Below are positions 32,878 through 41,945 of a stretch of 64,000 nt of DNA, piece after piece. The stretch covers positions 322,120 through 386,119 of the forward strand of contig CBDIBC010000002.1 of assembly GCA_965276635.1 (NCBI GenBank). The letters are read 5' to 3'. The stretch's first letter is position 1. Each line of letters begins with the position of its first letter. The translations under genes and the position numbers were made by a program. The notes below the pieces were generated by a model that did not search any database, was not told where the DNA came from, and saw only the letters and a program-made list of their open reading frames with translations. The DNA is from CBDIBC01 sp965276635 (GTDB taxonomy: Bacteria; Actinomycetota; Acidimicrobiia; Acidimicrobiales; Palsa-688).

Positions 32878-34098
32878 TCATGCGACGGACGCGGCCGGCT
32901 GCCAGGCGCGCAGGTCGGTCAGGCGAGCGTCGTTGGAGAACATCTCCACGATCGGCTGGCTCAGGCCCAATCGCTTCTGCACCCGTTCCACCTCCAGCTG
33001 CTCGTTCCACAGCACCAGGGTGACGACCAGCCCGTCACGCCCGGCCCGGGCCGTGCGGCCGCTGCGGTGCAGGTAGCCCTTGTGGTCCTCGGCCGGGTCG
33101 TAGTGGACGACCACGTCGATGTCGTCGACGTCGATGCCTCGCGCCGCCACGTCAGTGGCCACCAGCACCGGGAGCTGCCCGTCGGCGAACTGCCTCAATG
33201 CCCGCTCTCGCAGCTGCTGGCGGAGGTCGCCGTGGATGGCCCGGGCATCGACGCCTTCCTTGCGGAGCGCCTCGGTCAACTTGTCCGCGCCCCGCTTTGT
33301 CCGGGTGAACACCAAGGCCCGGTCGGCTGGCGCGCAGATGGCGGCAACCATCCGGACCTTGTCCATCTGGTGTACCTGCAGGAACCGGTGCTCCATGGCC
33401 GTGACGGTGAGCTTGGCCGAGAGCACCTCGTGGCGGACCGGGTCGTGCATCTCGTGGCGCACCAGGCGGTCCACGTCACCGTCGAGGGTGGCGGAGAACA
33501 GCATCGTCTGATGCCGGGTGGTCAGGTGGCGCAACAGCCACTCCACCTGGGGCGTGAAGCCCATGTCGGCCATCCGGTCGGCCTCGTCGAGCACGACGAT
33601 CTCGATGCCGGCCAGGTCGACGTCGCCGCGCTGGCACAGGTCGATGAGGCGACCCGGCGTGGCGATGATCACGTCGGTGCCGTCGGAGAGCGACTTGATC
33701 TGGGCGTCCATGCCGGCCCCGCCGTAGCAGGCGGTCAGGGACTGGCCGATGGATTCGGCCAGCGGAGCGAGGACGTCGGCCACCTGCCTGGCCAGCTCCC
33801 GGGTCGGCACGAGGGCCAGACCTCGCGGCGCCCGGCCCGCGGGCAGGCCACCGCTGGCGGGGCCGTTCGGGCGCACCGTCTCAGAGAGGCGTTGGAGCAT
33901 GGGGAGGCCAAACGCCAGCGTCTTGCCGGAACCGGTCTTTGCCTTGCCGCACACGTCGCGGCCCCGCAAGGCGTCGGCGACGGTCATGGTCTGGATAGCG
34001 AACGGTGCAGTGATGCCCCGCTCGGAGAGGGCCGCCACCAGCGCGGGGGCCAGGCCCATGGCGGCGAACGTACCGGTCGGACCGGTGAGAGTTGTCAA
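32878..34098 (-). CDS. DEAD-box RNA helicase (RhlE/DeaD-like)
   Basis: A 406-residue ATP-dependent RNA helicase. All core motifs are visible: Q-motif ITAPFAIQ, motif I AKTGSGKT, Ia PTRELA, Ib TPGRL, II VLDEADRM, III SATL, V VATDVAARGIDV and VI HRSGRTARAG. I choose a TTG start at 34098 because AGAGGAG lies 5 nt upstream and it retains the conserved aromatic residue (TFAAMGL) ahead of the Q-motif; ATG 34059 is the alternative. The tail after the helicase core is short, so RNA specificity is not obvious. Confidence 0.92.
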   Translation of the reverse strand: MTTLTGPTGTFAAMGLAPALVAALSERGITAPFAIQTMTVADALRGRDVCGKAKTGSGKTLAFGLPMLQRLSETVRPNGPASGGLPAGRAPRGLALVPTRELARQVADVLAPLAESIGQSLTACYGGAGMDAQIKSLSDGTDVIIATPGRLIDLCQRGDVDLAGIEIVVLDEADRMADMGFTPQVEWLLRHLTTRHQTMLFSATLDGDVDRLVRHEMHDPVRHEVLSAKLTVTAMEHRFLQVHQMDKVRMVAAICAPADRALVFTRTKRGADKLTEALRKEGVDARAIHGDLRQQLRERALRQFADGQLPVLVATDVAARGIDVDDIDVVVHYDPAEDHKGYLHRSGRTARAGRDGLVVTLVLWNEQLEVERVQKRLGLSQPIVEMFSNDARLTDLRAWQPAASVA

Positions 34099-34120
34099 AC
34101 CTGCTCCTCTGTGTGCCCGG

Positions 34121-34183
34121 GACCTGAGTGCCTCAGGTCGGGGCCGAATCCTTGTCTCCGGGGAGCGATGCTCCCGTCGGGAG
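34121..34183 (-). promoter_or_regulatory. Structured leader of the helicase gene
   Basis: GACCTGAG/CTCAGGTC (34121-34128 and 34132-34139) form an 8-bp stem with a 3-nt loop; GGGAGC/GCTCCC (34161-34166 and 34170-34175) form a 6-bp stem, with an alternative CTCCCG/CGGGAG pairing (34171-34183). They lie in the probable 5' leader. Structured leaders are common in DEAD-box helicase genes that respond to cold or self-regulate. The rest of 34184-34367 shows no gene. Confidence 0.45.
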
Positions 34184-34380
34184 GTGGACCGCCGGGCCGC
34201 CTGGTGCGCCACGAAGCCACGAACCTCGCCCAAATCGTATCTGATGCAGGCGTCGAGCGGTCCGATCACCTGTGGCGCCGGGTTCCGGGCCACCCATCGC
34301 CCCTTGGCGGGCGGGCGGGACCCCTGGGCGCGCCCAACGCCAGATCGGCCCCGGCCGGCCTCCTGGCTAGCCTGAGCCCG

Positions 34381-35718
34381 ATGACCCTGCCCCTGTTCGA
34401 CACGCCGGCGGAGCACCACGCCAGGCGGGTCACCCTCGTCCGGCTCTCGGGGGAGATCGCCCGGGCCGTGGGAACGGTCGGCCGGGTGGTCGTGGAAGGT
34501 GAGGTCTACCGGCCCACCACCTCGCGCGGTGGTTGGGTCTTCTTCACCCTGCGCGACCGCGCCGCCCAGGTTGCGGTCCGGGTCCCCCGAGCGGTGGCGG
34601 CCCGGGATCGCATCGTTGCCGGCGAGCGGGTCAGCGTCGTCGGTGTCCTGGCCTGGACCCCCGACCGGGGCCAGCTCGGGTTCGACGCCGAAGAGGTCAT
34701 GCCGGTGGGCGAGGGCGCGGTGGCTGCCATGATCGCCGAGGTGCGCGCCCGGCTGGGCGCCGAGGGGCTGCTCGACCGCCCGCGCCGCCCGATCCCGGTC
34801 CTGCCGGCTGTCGTCGGCGTGGTCTGCGGTGCCGACGCCGCGGTGCGCAAGGACATCGAGTCGGTGGTGGTCAGCCGGTTCGCCGGCTACCCGCTGTACG
34901 TGGAGGAGGCCACCGTGTCCGGCCCCGGCGCCGCCGTCTCCATCGTCGATGCCCTGGTCCGGCTGACCAACCGAATCGGCGTCGAGGTGATCATCGTCGC
35001 TCGGGGCGGCGGCGACGCCGCGTCCCTTCTGCCATGGAGCACCGAGGAGGTGTGCCGAGCTGTGGCCATGGCATCGGTGCCCGTGATCTCCGCCATCGGC
35101 CACGACGGTGACCGCCCGCTGTGCGACGAGGTCGCCGACCTACGTTGTGGGACGCCGTCGATCGCCGCCGCGGCGGTCGTCCCCGATCGTCGAGCGCTGC
35201 AGGAAGCGGCCGACAGCCTGATCGTGGCCAGCGCCAGCTTCCTCGGTCGCCGAGTCGACCACGGTCGAGGAGCCCTGGAACGGATCGACACCAGCCGAGC
35301 CCTGCGAGCAGGAATCGGCGTGGCGGCTGACCGGCTGGCTCGAGCCGACGACCGTCTCTCCTTTGTCCACCCGGCGCGCCCCCTGCATGCCTGCCGGAGT
35401 CGGCTCAGCGGTGTTTCCTTCCGCCGCCCCACCTGGGAGCGCCTGTCTCGCGCCGGCGGTCGCCTCGACGCCGAGCTGCGACACCTGCACGCCCTGTCCC
35501 ACCGGCGGGTGCTCGAGCGGGGCTACGCCGTGGTCACCGGGTCGACCGGTGCGGTGGTGCGCCACGCCGGCCAGGTCTCGGTCGGCGAGCGCGTCGCCGT
35601 GGCGTTGGCCGAGGGCGGCCTGACGGCGACGATCGACGCCGTCTCGCCCGAGGTCGTGCCGTGGCTCGCCCCCGCAGCCGCCCGGCCGCAGCCTGGGCCC
35701 GACGATGGAGGTCGGTGA
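34381..35718 (+). CDS. xseA: Exodeoxyribonuclease VII large subunit
   Basis: A 445-residue subunit. It has an N-terminal OB-fold (VVVEGEVYRPTTSRGGWVFFTLRDRAAQVAVRV), the central nuclease domain with VVGVVCGADAAVRKDI, VIIVARGGGDAASLLPW, VPVISAIGHDGDRPLCDEVADLRCGTPSIAA, and a C-terminal helical region ending VLERGYAVVT. TAGCCT at 34368-34373 lies 7 nt before the ATG, so leaderless transcription is likely. The stop overlaps the xseB start (TGATG). Confidence 0.95.
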   Translation: MTLPLFDTPAEHHARRVTLVRLSGEIARAVGTVGRVVVEGEVYRPTTSRGGWVFFTLRDRAAQVAVRVPRAVAARDRIVAGERVSVVGVLAWTPDRGQLGFDAEEVMPVGEGAVAAMIAEVRARLGAEGLLDRPRRPIPVLPAVVGVVCGADAAVRKDIESVVVSRFAGYPLYVEEATVSGPGAAVSIVDALVRLTNRIGVEVIIVARGGGDAASLLPWSTEEVCRAVAMASVPVISAIGHDGDRPLCDEVADLRCGTPSIAAAAVVPDRRALQEAADSLIVASASFLGRRVDHGRGALERIDTSRALRAGIGVAADRLARADDRLSFVHPARPLHACRSRLSGVSFRRPTWERLSRAGGRLDAELRHLHALSHRRVLERGYAVVTGSTGAVVRHAGQVSVGERVAVALAEGGLTATIDAVSPEVVPWLAPAAARPQPGPDDGGR

Positions 35719-35960
35719 TGGCCGACGGGCCCGACGGCCTGCCCTCGGCGGGGCCCGATGCCACCTTCGAGCAGATCATGGCCGAGCTGGAAGCGGTCAC
35801 CGATCGGCTGGCCCGCGGCGACCTGGGCATCGAGGCGGCCGCTGACCTCTATGAGCGGGCGGAGCGGCTCCACGCTCGGGCCACCGATCGCCTGGCCCAG
35901 GTCCAGGCCCGGGTGGACAGGCTGGCGGGCGGGAGCGACGCCCCGTTGCCGCCGGGTTGA
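35718..35960 (+). CDS. xseB: Exodeoxyribonuclease VII small subunit
   Basis: An 80-residue helical protein with the family pattern ATFEQIMAELEAVTDRLARGDLGIEAAADLYERAERL. It binds XseA to form the single-strand exonuclease. ATG 35718 overlaps the xseA stop by one base, implying coupled translation. Confidence 0.93.
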   Translation: MADGPDGLPSAGPDATFEQIMAELEAVTDRLARGDLGIEAAADLYERAERLHARATDRLAQVQARVDRLAGGSDAPLPPG

Positions 35961-36104
35961 CGCCGCCCGGTTCCGATCGCGCCGCCGCGGGCGGCGGAGC
36001 GGGTGTCTGTTCCCCTTGGCTGTGTCGCTCAACCACGAGCTGGTAGAGGTCGGTGGGCCGAGGTTGTCGAGGGCTTGGAGGCACAGGTCGCCAGGGACGA
36101 GCCG

Positions 36105-36153
36105 GAGCAGTGTGCAGTTCGTTCGACTGGGTCGAACAAACTGAACACCGCTC
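36105..36153. repeat. 49-bp hairpin with 22-bp arms
   Basis: Left arm 36105-36126 and right arm 36132-36153 pair along 22 bp with three mismatches around the loop CTGGG. There is no T-run after it. It lies 145 bp downstream of xseB. Confidence 0.75.
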
Positions 36154-36183
36154 TGGTGGCAGTTCTCTTCGCGACTGCCTCCG

Positions 36184-36251
36184 GCGGGGTGCGGGCGCCG
36201 GCGGGGTGCGGGCGCCGGCGGGGTGCGGGCGCCGGCGGGGTGCGGGCGCCG
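36184..36251. repeat. 17-bp tandem repeat, four copies
   Basis: Four perfect or near-perfect copies of GCGGGGTGCGGGCGCCG in the spacer downstream of xseB. Confidence 0.9.
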
Positions 36252-36767
36252 GCGGCCGTCGGCGGTGGTGTGCGGTGGCGATGGGCCGTCGGCCGGTGAT
36301 GGCGGTGGGCCGTCGGCCGGTGATGGTGATGGCCGGTGGTGGTGATGGGCGGTCGGCGGTGATGGGCCGGCGGCCGTCGGCCGGTGGTGCCCGGCTGTCG
36401 GCGGTGGTGCCCGGCTGTCGGCGGTGTCGCTTGTGGTCGGACCCAATCGTGGCGGTGTCTGACGCAGGGTTCGGCGCAGTCTTGGCGGTGCCGGCTCGAG
36501 GTTCGGCGCATTCGTGGTCGCCGGGAACCCAAAACCGCACACGACCTCGCCGGCACCTGACCAAAACCGCACCCGACCTCGCGAGCAGGGCGCGCCGACC
36601 GACGGCGCCGGCAGTGCGCGACCTGCTGCTCCGAGCACGCCGCCAGAGCGAGCGCACACCGCCAGACCGCGCGAGCGTAGGTCAGCACCCCGCCCGAGCA
36701 GGCACCCCACGGACACCGACCGAGCGAGGGCGTATACGGCGCCGACGGGTGAACGCATCCTCGGGCA

Positions 36768-36838
36768 CTCGCCGGAAAGCGCACTCGCCGGAAAGCGCAC
36801 TCGCCGGAAAGCGCACTCGCCGGAAAGCGCACTCGCCC
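36768..36838. repeat. 16-bp tandem repeat just past the metallophosphatase stop
   Basis: Four identical copies of CTCGCCGGAAAGCGCA (36768-36831) plus a partial fifth, ending 13 bp from the TGA (36854-36852) of the minus-strand metallophosphatase gene. Confidence 0.92.
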
Positions 36839-36851
36839 GAACCGCCGGGCC

Positions 36852-38069
36852 TCAGGTGCGCCAGTGCTCCGTCCAGCACCGGTCGGCCAGCGAGCCGGGC
36901 GACCAGCGCCGCCACACCCCGAACAGGGCTTCTGCGGTGCTCTCCGTCCACGCCAGGCAACTGGGCTCGCTGATGCGGCGGACGACCTGGCAGATCCCGC
37001 CCTCGTAGACGGTGTAGCCGGCCCACACGCCGGGGTAGTCCTTGGTCGATCCCACCTCGGCGACGGTGATCTCGCCGTGGCGGGCCCGTCGGCTGCGGTG
37101 AGTATGGCCGGCGAGGACGACCGTGGACGGGTTGGCCCTGGCCAACATGGCCAACAGCTGGTGGGACTGCCCCGGCCGGATTCCGGGTGGGTAGTGGGTC
37201 GGAAGGGGCAGCCGCTGCGGTGGGTGGTGCACCACGATGGCGGCCGGGCCGGCGCCGGAGGCGAGGGCCACGATGCGTTCCAGGTCGCCGGGCCCGAGCC
37301 GGCCGCGCTTGTCGGCGGCCTCCGGCGTGTGCCCGTACACGATGCGCAGGCCCGGGACGTCCCGGTAGCCCGGTGCCACGTGGACGGGCACGCCTTCGGC
37401 TGCGATCAGGGGCGCACCGTCGACCCGGTGCCGGACGTCGTGGTTGCCGAGGATGGCGTCGACGGCGACTGTGGCGCTGGCCAGCAGGCGCCCCGCCTGG
37501 CGGAACTCTGCTGGTTCGGAGTCGCGCGTCAGGTCGCCTTTGGCCACGATCAGCTCGGCGCCCCACGCCTCTGCCTCGGCCATAGCGGCGCGGGCGCACC
37601 GCAACGGGTACGGCTCCCAGCCGTCGGGGAGCGGGTCGACGTCGACGATGGTGCCCAGCCGCCCGAACGACCGCTCGCCCAGGTGGAGGTCGCTGATGGT
37701 CGCCCACCGGCACAGCAGGCGCCCTGGCGGCGGTGCGGGGGTCCGGAAGCGCGCCACCACGGTGCGGGCCATGCCTGCAGTCGAGGCGACGACGTCGTAT
37801 GCGGTGGCCGGGTCCAGGCCGTCGAAGGAGACCGCTCCCGGGCCGGCCGGCGAGGGGTCGAGCGGACGCGGTCGCCGGCCCCGCCGGCGCAGCAGGGCCG
37901 GCGGCGGGGCGGTCACCCTCACGGCCCGGTCGCCCACCTCGATGCTCAGCTCGCGCTCGGGCAGGGCGGCCCACGTGAGCTGCACGGCGTCGGGTTCGAC
38001 GGCGAAGACGTCGACGACGACGCGCTTCGCGGCCCGATCCCGGGGGGATCGGGCGGCTATCCCGGGCAC
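36852..38069 (-). CDS. Metallophosphoesterase with N-terminal beta-sandwich
   Basis: A 405-residue protein. The first ~120 residues are a fibronectin/purple-phosphatase-like beta domain (PDAVQLTWAALPERELSIEVGDRAVRV, AYDVVASTAGMARTVVARF). The calcineurin-like catalytic domain has ATISDLHLGER, IVAKGDLTR, DAILGNHDVRHR, IVVHHPPQ and VVLAGHTHRSRR, giving the full set of metal ligands. GTG 38069 is the likely start; the frame is open further upstream but overlaps pepN. No signal peptide is evident. The substrate is unknown. Confidence 0.85.
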   Translation of the reverse strand: MPGIAARSPRDRAAKRVVVDVFAVEPDAVQLTWAALPERELSIEVGDRAVRVTAPPPALLRRRGRRPRPLDPSPAGPGAVSFDGLDPATAYDVVASTAGMARTVVARFRTPAPPPGRLLCRWATISDLHLGERSFGRLGTIVDVDPLPDGWEPYPLRCARAAMAEAEAWGAELIVAKGDLTRDSEPAEFRQAGRLLASATVAVDAILGNHDVRHRVDGAPLIAAEGVPVHVAPGYRDVPGLRIVYGHTPEAADKRGRLGPGDLERIVALASGAGPAAIVVHHPPQRLPLPTHYPPGIRPGQSHQLLAMLARANPSTVVLAGHTHRSRRARHGEITVAEVGSTKDYPGVWAGYTVYEGGICQVVRRISEPSCLAWTESTAEALFGVWRRWSPGSLADRCWTEHWRT

Positions 38070-38137
38070 GGGCGAGCGAACGGTGATCGGCCGGTGCGGC
38101 GTCGGGCTTTCCTGGCCGGGCGACGGGGCAGGAGGGC

Positions 38138-40813
38138 CTACCCGCCGATCGAGGTCGGGCCGACGGCCGAGTCGTCGCCCAGGTCGGCGGCCGGCGAGTT
38201 TGCGGCCGGCGGGTTTGCGGCCGGCGGGTTTGCGGCCGGCGAGTTTGAGGCCGGCGACTCGGCAGCTAGGTCGGCGGCCAGCGTCGGCCGCTGGCGGGCC
38301 GCGAAGGCGTCGTTGATCTGGAGCCGCTCGCTGATCTGGGCCAAGCGGGCGCCTCCGATGGGGAGCTCGTGGCTGTCGAGGAAGGCTTGGACGCGTGCCG
38401 CCGCTCCCGGCTGGACCAGGCCGGCCGACCCTTCGAGCACGCGCACCAGCAGGTTCTGTGGGTACCGGCTGGTGATCTCGTCCCAGTGGGACTCCACCCA
38501 TTCCCAGGCCTGGGAGCCGCCGGCCCGGTTCCCCAGGGTGATGGACACCACGAAGGGTGCGTCCTGGTTCCGGATGTCGTCACCGAGGCAGAGGTCGAGC
38601 GTGCGGCGCACCAGCGCTGGATCGCCGACCGTGCCCAGGGCATAGAGGTAGCGGACCTTCTCCTGCGGGTTCGTCACCTGCCGGTACTGGTCGAGCACCG
38701 TCTGGTAGCCGGCCTCGCCACCCGTGGCGGCCACGATGGCAACGGCCGCCGATCGTACGTCGGGTGCCAGCCCGGCCGGGTCCTCCAGGTAGCGGGTATG
38801 GCGGCGCGTCGCCTCCTCGGCGACGGCCGGATCGGCCCCGTACGTGCCCAGCGCGGCTAGGAGGCGGCCGCGAGTGATGCCGACCCGCTCCGTCTCACCG
38901 GGGGCGGGGTCCCAGCCCAACCGGGCCGCCATGGGACCTGCCACCTCGCGGACGAACGCCTGCAACGCCGGTCGCGACTCGTCGTTGGCCACGAGGTCGA
39001 TCATGCCGACGGGCGCCAGGGCCGCCGACCACACGTCGGGGTCCTCCTCGCTGCCGAGCGCCCGCACCAGGGTCGTCCACTGCGAGAGCGGCAGCCAGCC
39101 GGCCTGGACGCCGGCCCAGGCGTCGATGAGGAGGCTCTGGCGCTCGAGCGGCTGGCACCGCACCTGCAGGTCGGCGGCCAGGGCGTCGAGCAGGTCCGCG
39201 CTGTAGCGCACCCGGTAGAAGCCCCACGCACCCTCGTTCACCACCACCCAGTCGACCGGACCGTCGAAGGTCAGGGTCGTCTGCGGTTGATCGAGGAGGA
39301 GCTTCTGGTGCCCCACGGTGCCACCGACGGACACGCGCAAGTTGATGGGGACCGACCAGGTGGTGTCGTCGGGCTCCCCGGCGTAGAGGAAGCGCTGCTG
39401 GCTGAGCACCAGGCTGCCTGGGTCGGATCCCCGCTCGACCGAGATCGACGGATAGCCGCCCTGCAGGATCCACGAGTCCATGATCGTCCGCACCGGTGCA
39501 CCCGACGCCGTCTCGATGGCGTCCCACAGGTCGGCGGTCTCGGTGTTGCCGTACTGGTGCTTGGACAGGTAGCGGGCGATGCCCTGGCGGAAGACGCTGG
39601 GCCCGAGGTACTGCTCCAGCATCTTCAGCACCGACCCGCCCTTTTGGTAGGTCAGCACGTCGAACATGGCCTCGGCCTCGTCGGGTGGGCCGACGGCGAA
39701 CTCCACCGGGCGGGTGGCGCGCAGGCCGTCGACGAGCAGGGCAGCCGCCTTCCCGGCGCTGAAGCCGGACCAGACGTCCCAGTCGGGTCGCAAGGCATCG
39801 GTGGTCGTCAGCTCCATGAAGGTGGCGAAGGCCTCGTTCAGCCAGATGCCGTTCCACCACTTCATGGTGACCAGGTCGCCGAACCACATGTGGGCGGTCT
39901 CGTGCGAGATGACCTGGGCCACGCGCTGCTGCTCCAGCTGGGACGCCTGCTCTCTCTCGAGCAGCAGTGCCGTCTCCCGGTAGGTCACGCAGCCCAGGTT
40001 CTCCATGGCCCCGAAGGCGAAGTCGGGTATGGCCACGTGGTCGAGCTTGGCGGCCGGGTACGGCAGCTCGAAGTAGTGGCCCAGGAAGTCCAGGGCAAAG
40101 CGGCCGGCCTCCAGGGCGAAGGGGGTCATGTGAGTCCGACCCGGCGGGGTGACGATCCGCATCGGTACTCCGTTGACGTCCACCGGATCGGTGACGTCGA
40201 AGTGGCCGACGACGAAGGCCACCAGGTAGGTCGACATCACCATGGTCTCGGCGAAGACCACGCGTCGGGTCCCGTCGCCGAGCGGTTCGTTGCTCACCAC
40301 CGGGCCGTTGGAGACGGCCGTGAGGCCCTCGTCGACGACGAGGGTGACCGCGAAGGTCGCCTTCAGGTCCGGCTCGTCCCAGCACGGGAAGGCGCGCCGG
40401 GCGTCGGCCGGCTCGAACTGGGTGGTGGCCAGGACCGCCTCGTGCCCGGACTGGTCCTGGTAGGTGCTGCGGTAGAAGCCGTGCAGCTTGTCGTTCAAGA
40501 TGCCGGTGAAGACCAGGCCCAGCTCGGCCGCCCCGGGTTCGACGGGCTCGTCGAAGGCGATGGTGGCCCGCTGCGCCGCCTCGTCGACCTGGACTCGACC
40601 ACTGCTCGCCGCACCGCTCTCCGTGGTCAGGATGGCGTCGGTGATGTCGAGGTCGGCGGCGTTGAGCACGAGGCGGTCGGTGGGGTTCTCCACCCGCACC
40701 CGGATGGTCACCGTGCCGGCAAAGGTGGCCCGGCTCAGGTCGGGCCGCAGCTCGATCTGGTACGCCTCGGGAATGACATCGCGGGGAAGTCGGTAGTCCG
40801 CCAGTTCGGCCAA
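38138..40813 (-). CDS. pepN: Aminopeptidase N (M1 family)
   Basis: An 891-residue zinc aminopeptidase. Exopeptidase motif GAMEN (AFGAMENLG) and zinc site HETAHMWFG with NEAFATFMEL are present, followed by a C-terminal ERAP1-like helical domain. The start is a TTG codon at 40813 (MAELADYRLP) with GAGAGGA about 10 nt upstream. The last ~35 residues are a low-complexity tail of NSPAANPPAAN repeats that looks like a recent minisatellite addition and is not part of the fold. Confidence 0.93.
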   Translation of the reverse strand: MAELADYRLPRDVIPEAYQIELRPDLSRATFAGTVTIRVRVENPTDRLVLNAADLDITDAILTTESGAASSGRVQVDEAAQRATIAFDEPVEPGAAELGLVFTGILNDKLHGFYRSTYQDQSGHEAVLATTQFEPADARRAFPCWDEPDLKATFAVTLVVDEGLTAVSNGPVVSNEPLGDGTRRVVFAETMVMSTYLVAFVVGHFDVTDPVDVNGVPMRIVTPPGRTHMTPFALEAGRFALDFLGHYFELPYPAAKLDHVAIPDFAFGAMENLGCVTYRETALLLEREQASQLEQQRVAQVISHETAHMWFGDLVTMKWWNGIWLNEAFATFMELTTTDALRPDWDVWSGFSAGKAAALLVDGLRATRPVEFAVGPPDEAEAMFDVLTYQKGGSVLKMLEQYLGPSVFRQGIARYLSKHQYGNTETADLWDAIETASGAPVRTIMDSWILQGGYPSISVERGSDPGSLVLSQQRFLYAGEPDDTTWSVPINLRVSVGGTVGHQKLLLDQPQTTLTFDGPVDWVVVNEGAWGFYRVRYSADLLDALAADLQVRCQPLERQSLLIDAWAGVQAGWLPLSQWTTLVRALGSEEDPDVWSAALAPVGMIDLVANDESRPALQAFVREVAGPMAARLGWDPAPGETERVGITRGRLLAALGTYGADPAVAEEATRRHTRYLEDPAGLAPDVRSAAVAIVAATGGEAGYQTVLDQYRQVTNPQEKVRYLYALGTVGDPALVRRTLDLCLGDDIRNQDAPFVVSITLGNRAGGSQAWEWVESHWDEITSRYPQNLLVRVLEGSAGLVQPGAAARVQAFLDSHELPIGGARLAQISERLQINDAFAARQRPTLAADLAAESPASNSPAANPPAANPPAANSPAADLGDDSAVGPTSIGG

Positions 40814-40945
40814 CGGGATCTTTTCCTCTCGGTCACGACCGGCGCGTCCGGCCGGTCCCCCAACCCTAGGGGACGCCTACAGGCGCCCGGTCGAGCGGCC
40901 GCCGGTCGGCGAACGGCGCTTCCTCGGGCCGCTAGGTTCGACGCT

Positions 40946-41938
40946 ATGCACGTCGCCGCGGGTCGAGGGCCCCAGGTCGTCACCGTCGGCCACGCCATCG
41001 TGGACGTGCTGGCCGCCACCCCTGATCGTGCCGTGGCCGAACTGGGTTTGGACAAGGGCACCATGACCCTCGTCGACGAGGACCGCTCCGAGCAGATCTA
41101 CCGCCTGCTCCACGAGACGGCTGAAGCGTCCGGCGGGTCGGCGGCCAACACCGCGCACGGCTTGGCCGCGTTTGGCGCCCAGGTCCGCTTCATCGGCAAG
41201 GTCCGTGACGATCACCTCGGCCAGGTGTTCCGCGACGCCATCCGCGCCGCCGGCGTCGGCTTCGACGTCCCGCCGGGGGTGGACGGTCCCGGCACGGGAC
41301 GGTGCTGCATCATGGTGACGCCCGACGCCGAGCGCACCATGTGCACCTACCTGGGAATCGGCGATGACCTCACGGTCGACGACGTCGACACCGGGGCCAT
41401 TGCCGCCGCGGAGGTCGTCTACATCGAGGGCTACCTCTGCGGGCTGGACTCGACCGAGGCCGCCGTCGCTCAGGCGGTGGCCGCCGCCCGCGACAGCGGG
41501 ACACAGGTCGCCCTCTCCCTGTCCGATCCGTTCTGGGTCGAGCTGCACGGCGAGGCGTTGGCTGCGCTCCTCGACCGGGTCGACCTGCTGTTCGGCAACG
41601 AACAGGAGGCCTGCGGCCTCGCCGGCACCGACGACGTCGACAGCGCGGTGTCGGCGTTGGCGGAGCGCTGTGCGACGGTGGTGGTCACCCGGGGCTCGGC
41701 GCCGGTGGTCGTGGCCAACGGCGGCCGCGTGATCCAGGTGGCGGCGCAGCCGGTGTCCGACCTGGTCGACACGACCGGTGCCGGCGACCTCTTCGCGGCC
41801 GGCTATCTGTATGGGGTCGTCTCGGGCTTCGCCCCAGACCGCTGCGCCCGGCTCGGGAACCTGGCCGCCGCCGACGTCATCACCCACATGGGGGCGCGGC
41901 CGGCCGGCTCGCTCACCGATCTGGTCGACGAGACGTAG
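40946..41938 (+). CDS. PfkB-family carbohydrate/nucleoside kinase (adenosine-kinase-like)
   Basis: A 330-residue ribokinase-fold kinase. Substrate-side ASGGSAANTAHGLAAFG and the C-terminal DTTGAGDLFAAGYLYG anion-hole/catalytic base motif are clear; VTPDAERTMCTYLG and VDLLFGNEQEA are typical of adenosine-kinase-like members. TAGGTT at 40933-40938, 7 nt before the ATG, indicates a leaderless transcript. The following FAH gene starts 8 bp downstream, so they may be co-transcribed. Confidence 0.9.
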   Translation: MHVAAGRGPQVVTVGHAIVDVLAATPDRAVAELGLDKGTMTLVDEDRSEQIYRLLHETAEASGGSAANTAHGLAAFGAQVRFIGKVRDDHLGQVFRDAIRAAGVGFDVPPGVDGPGTGRCCIMVTPDAERTMCTYLGIGDDLTVDDVDTGAIAAAEVVYIEGYLCGLDSTEAAVAQAVAAARDSGTQVALSLSDPFWVELHGEALAALLDRVDLLFGNEQEACGLAGTDDVDSAVSALAERCATVVVTRGSAPVVVANGGRVIQVAAQPVSDLVDTTGAGDLFAAGYLYGVVSGFAPDRCARLGNLAAADVITHMGARPAGSLTDLVDET

Positions 41939-41945
41939 CCGAGTC

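Larger units (their letters stand above)
35961..36851. other. Long non-coding, repeat-rich spacer
   Basis: An 891-bp convergent spacer after xseB with no convincing gene: all frames give Arg/Pro/Gly-rich strings. It contains a long hairpin (36105-36153), a 17-bp minisatellite (36184-36251), imperfect GGCCGTCGGCCGGTGATGG-like repeats (36255-36425), a 21-bp direct repeat beginning CAAAACCGCAC at 36530 and 36562, and a 16-bp minisatellite (36768-36838). Confidence 0.7.

Noticed and set aside
36105..36153. tRNA gene (a GTTCGA-like arm is visible)
   Set aside because: The pairing is a single long hairpin; there is no acceptor stem, anticodon arm or cloverleaf.
36514..37008. A 164-codon plus-strand ORF in the spacer before the metallophosphatase
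   Set aside because: It is Pro/Arg/Ala-rich, spans a tandem repeat and overlaps the end of the metallophosphatase gene; it has no recognisable domain.
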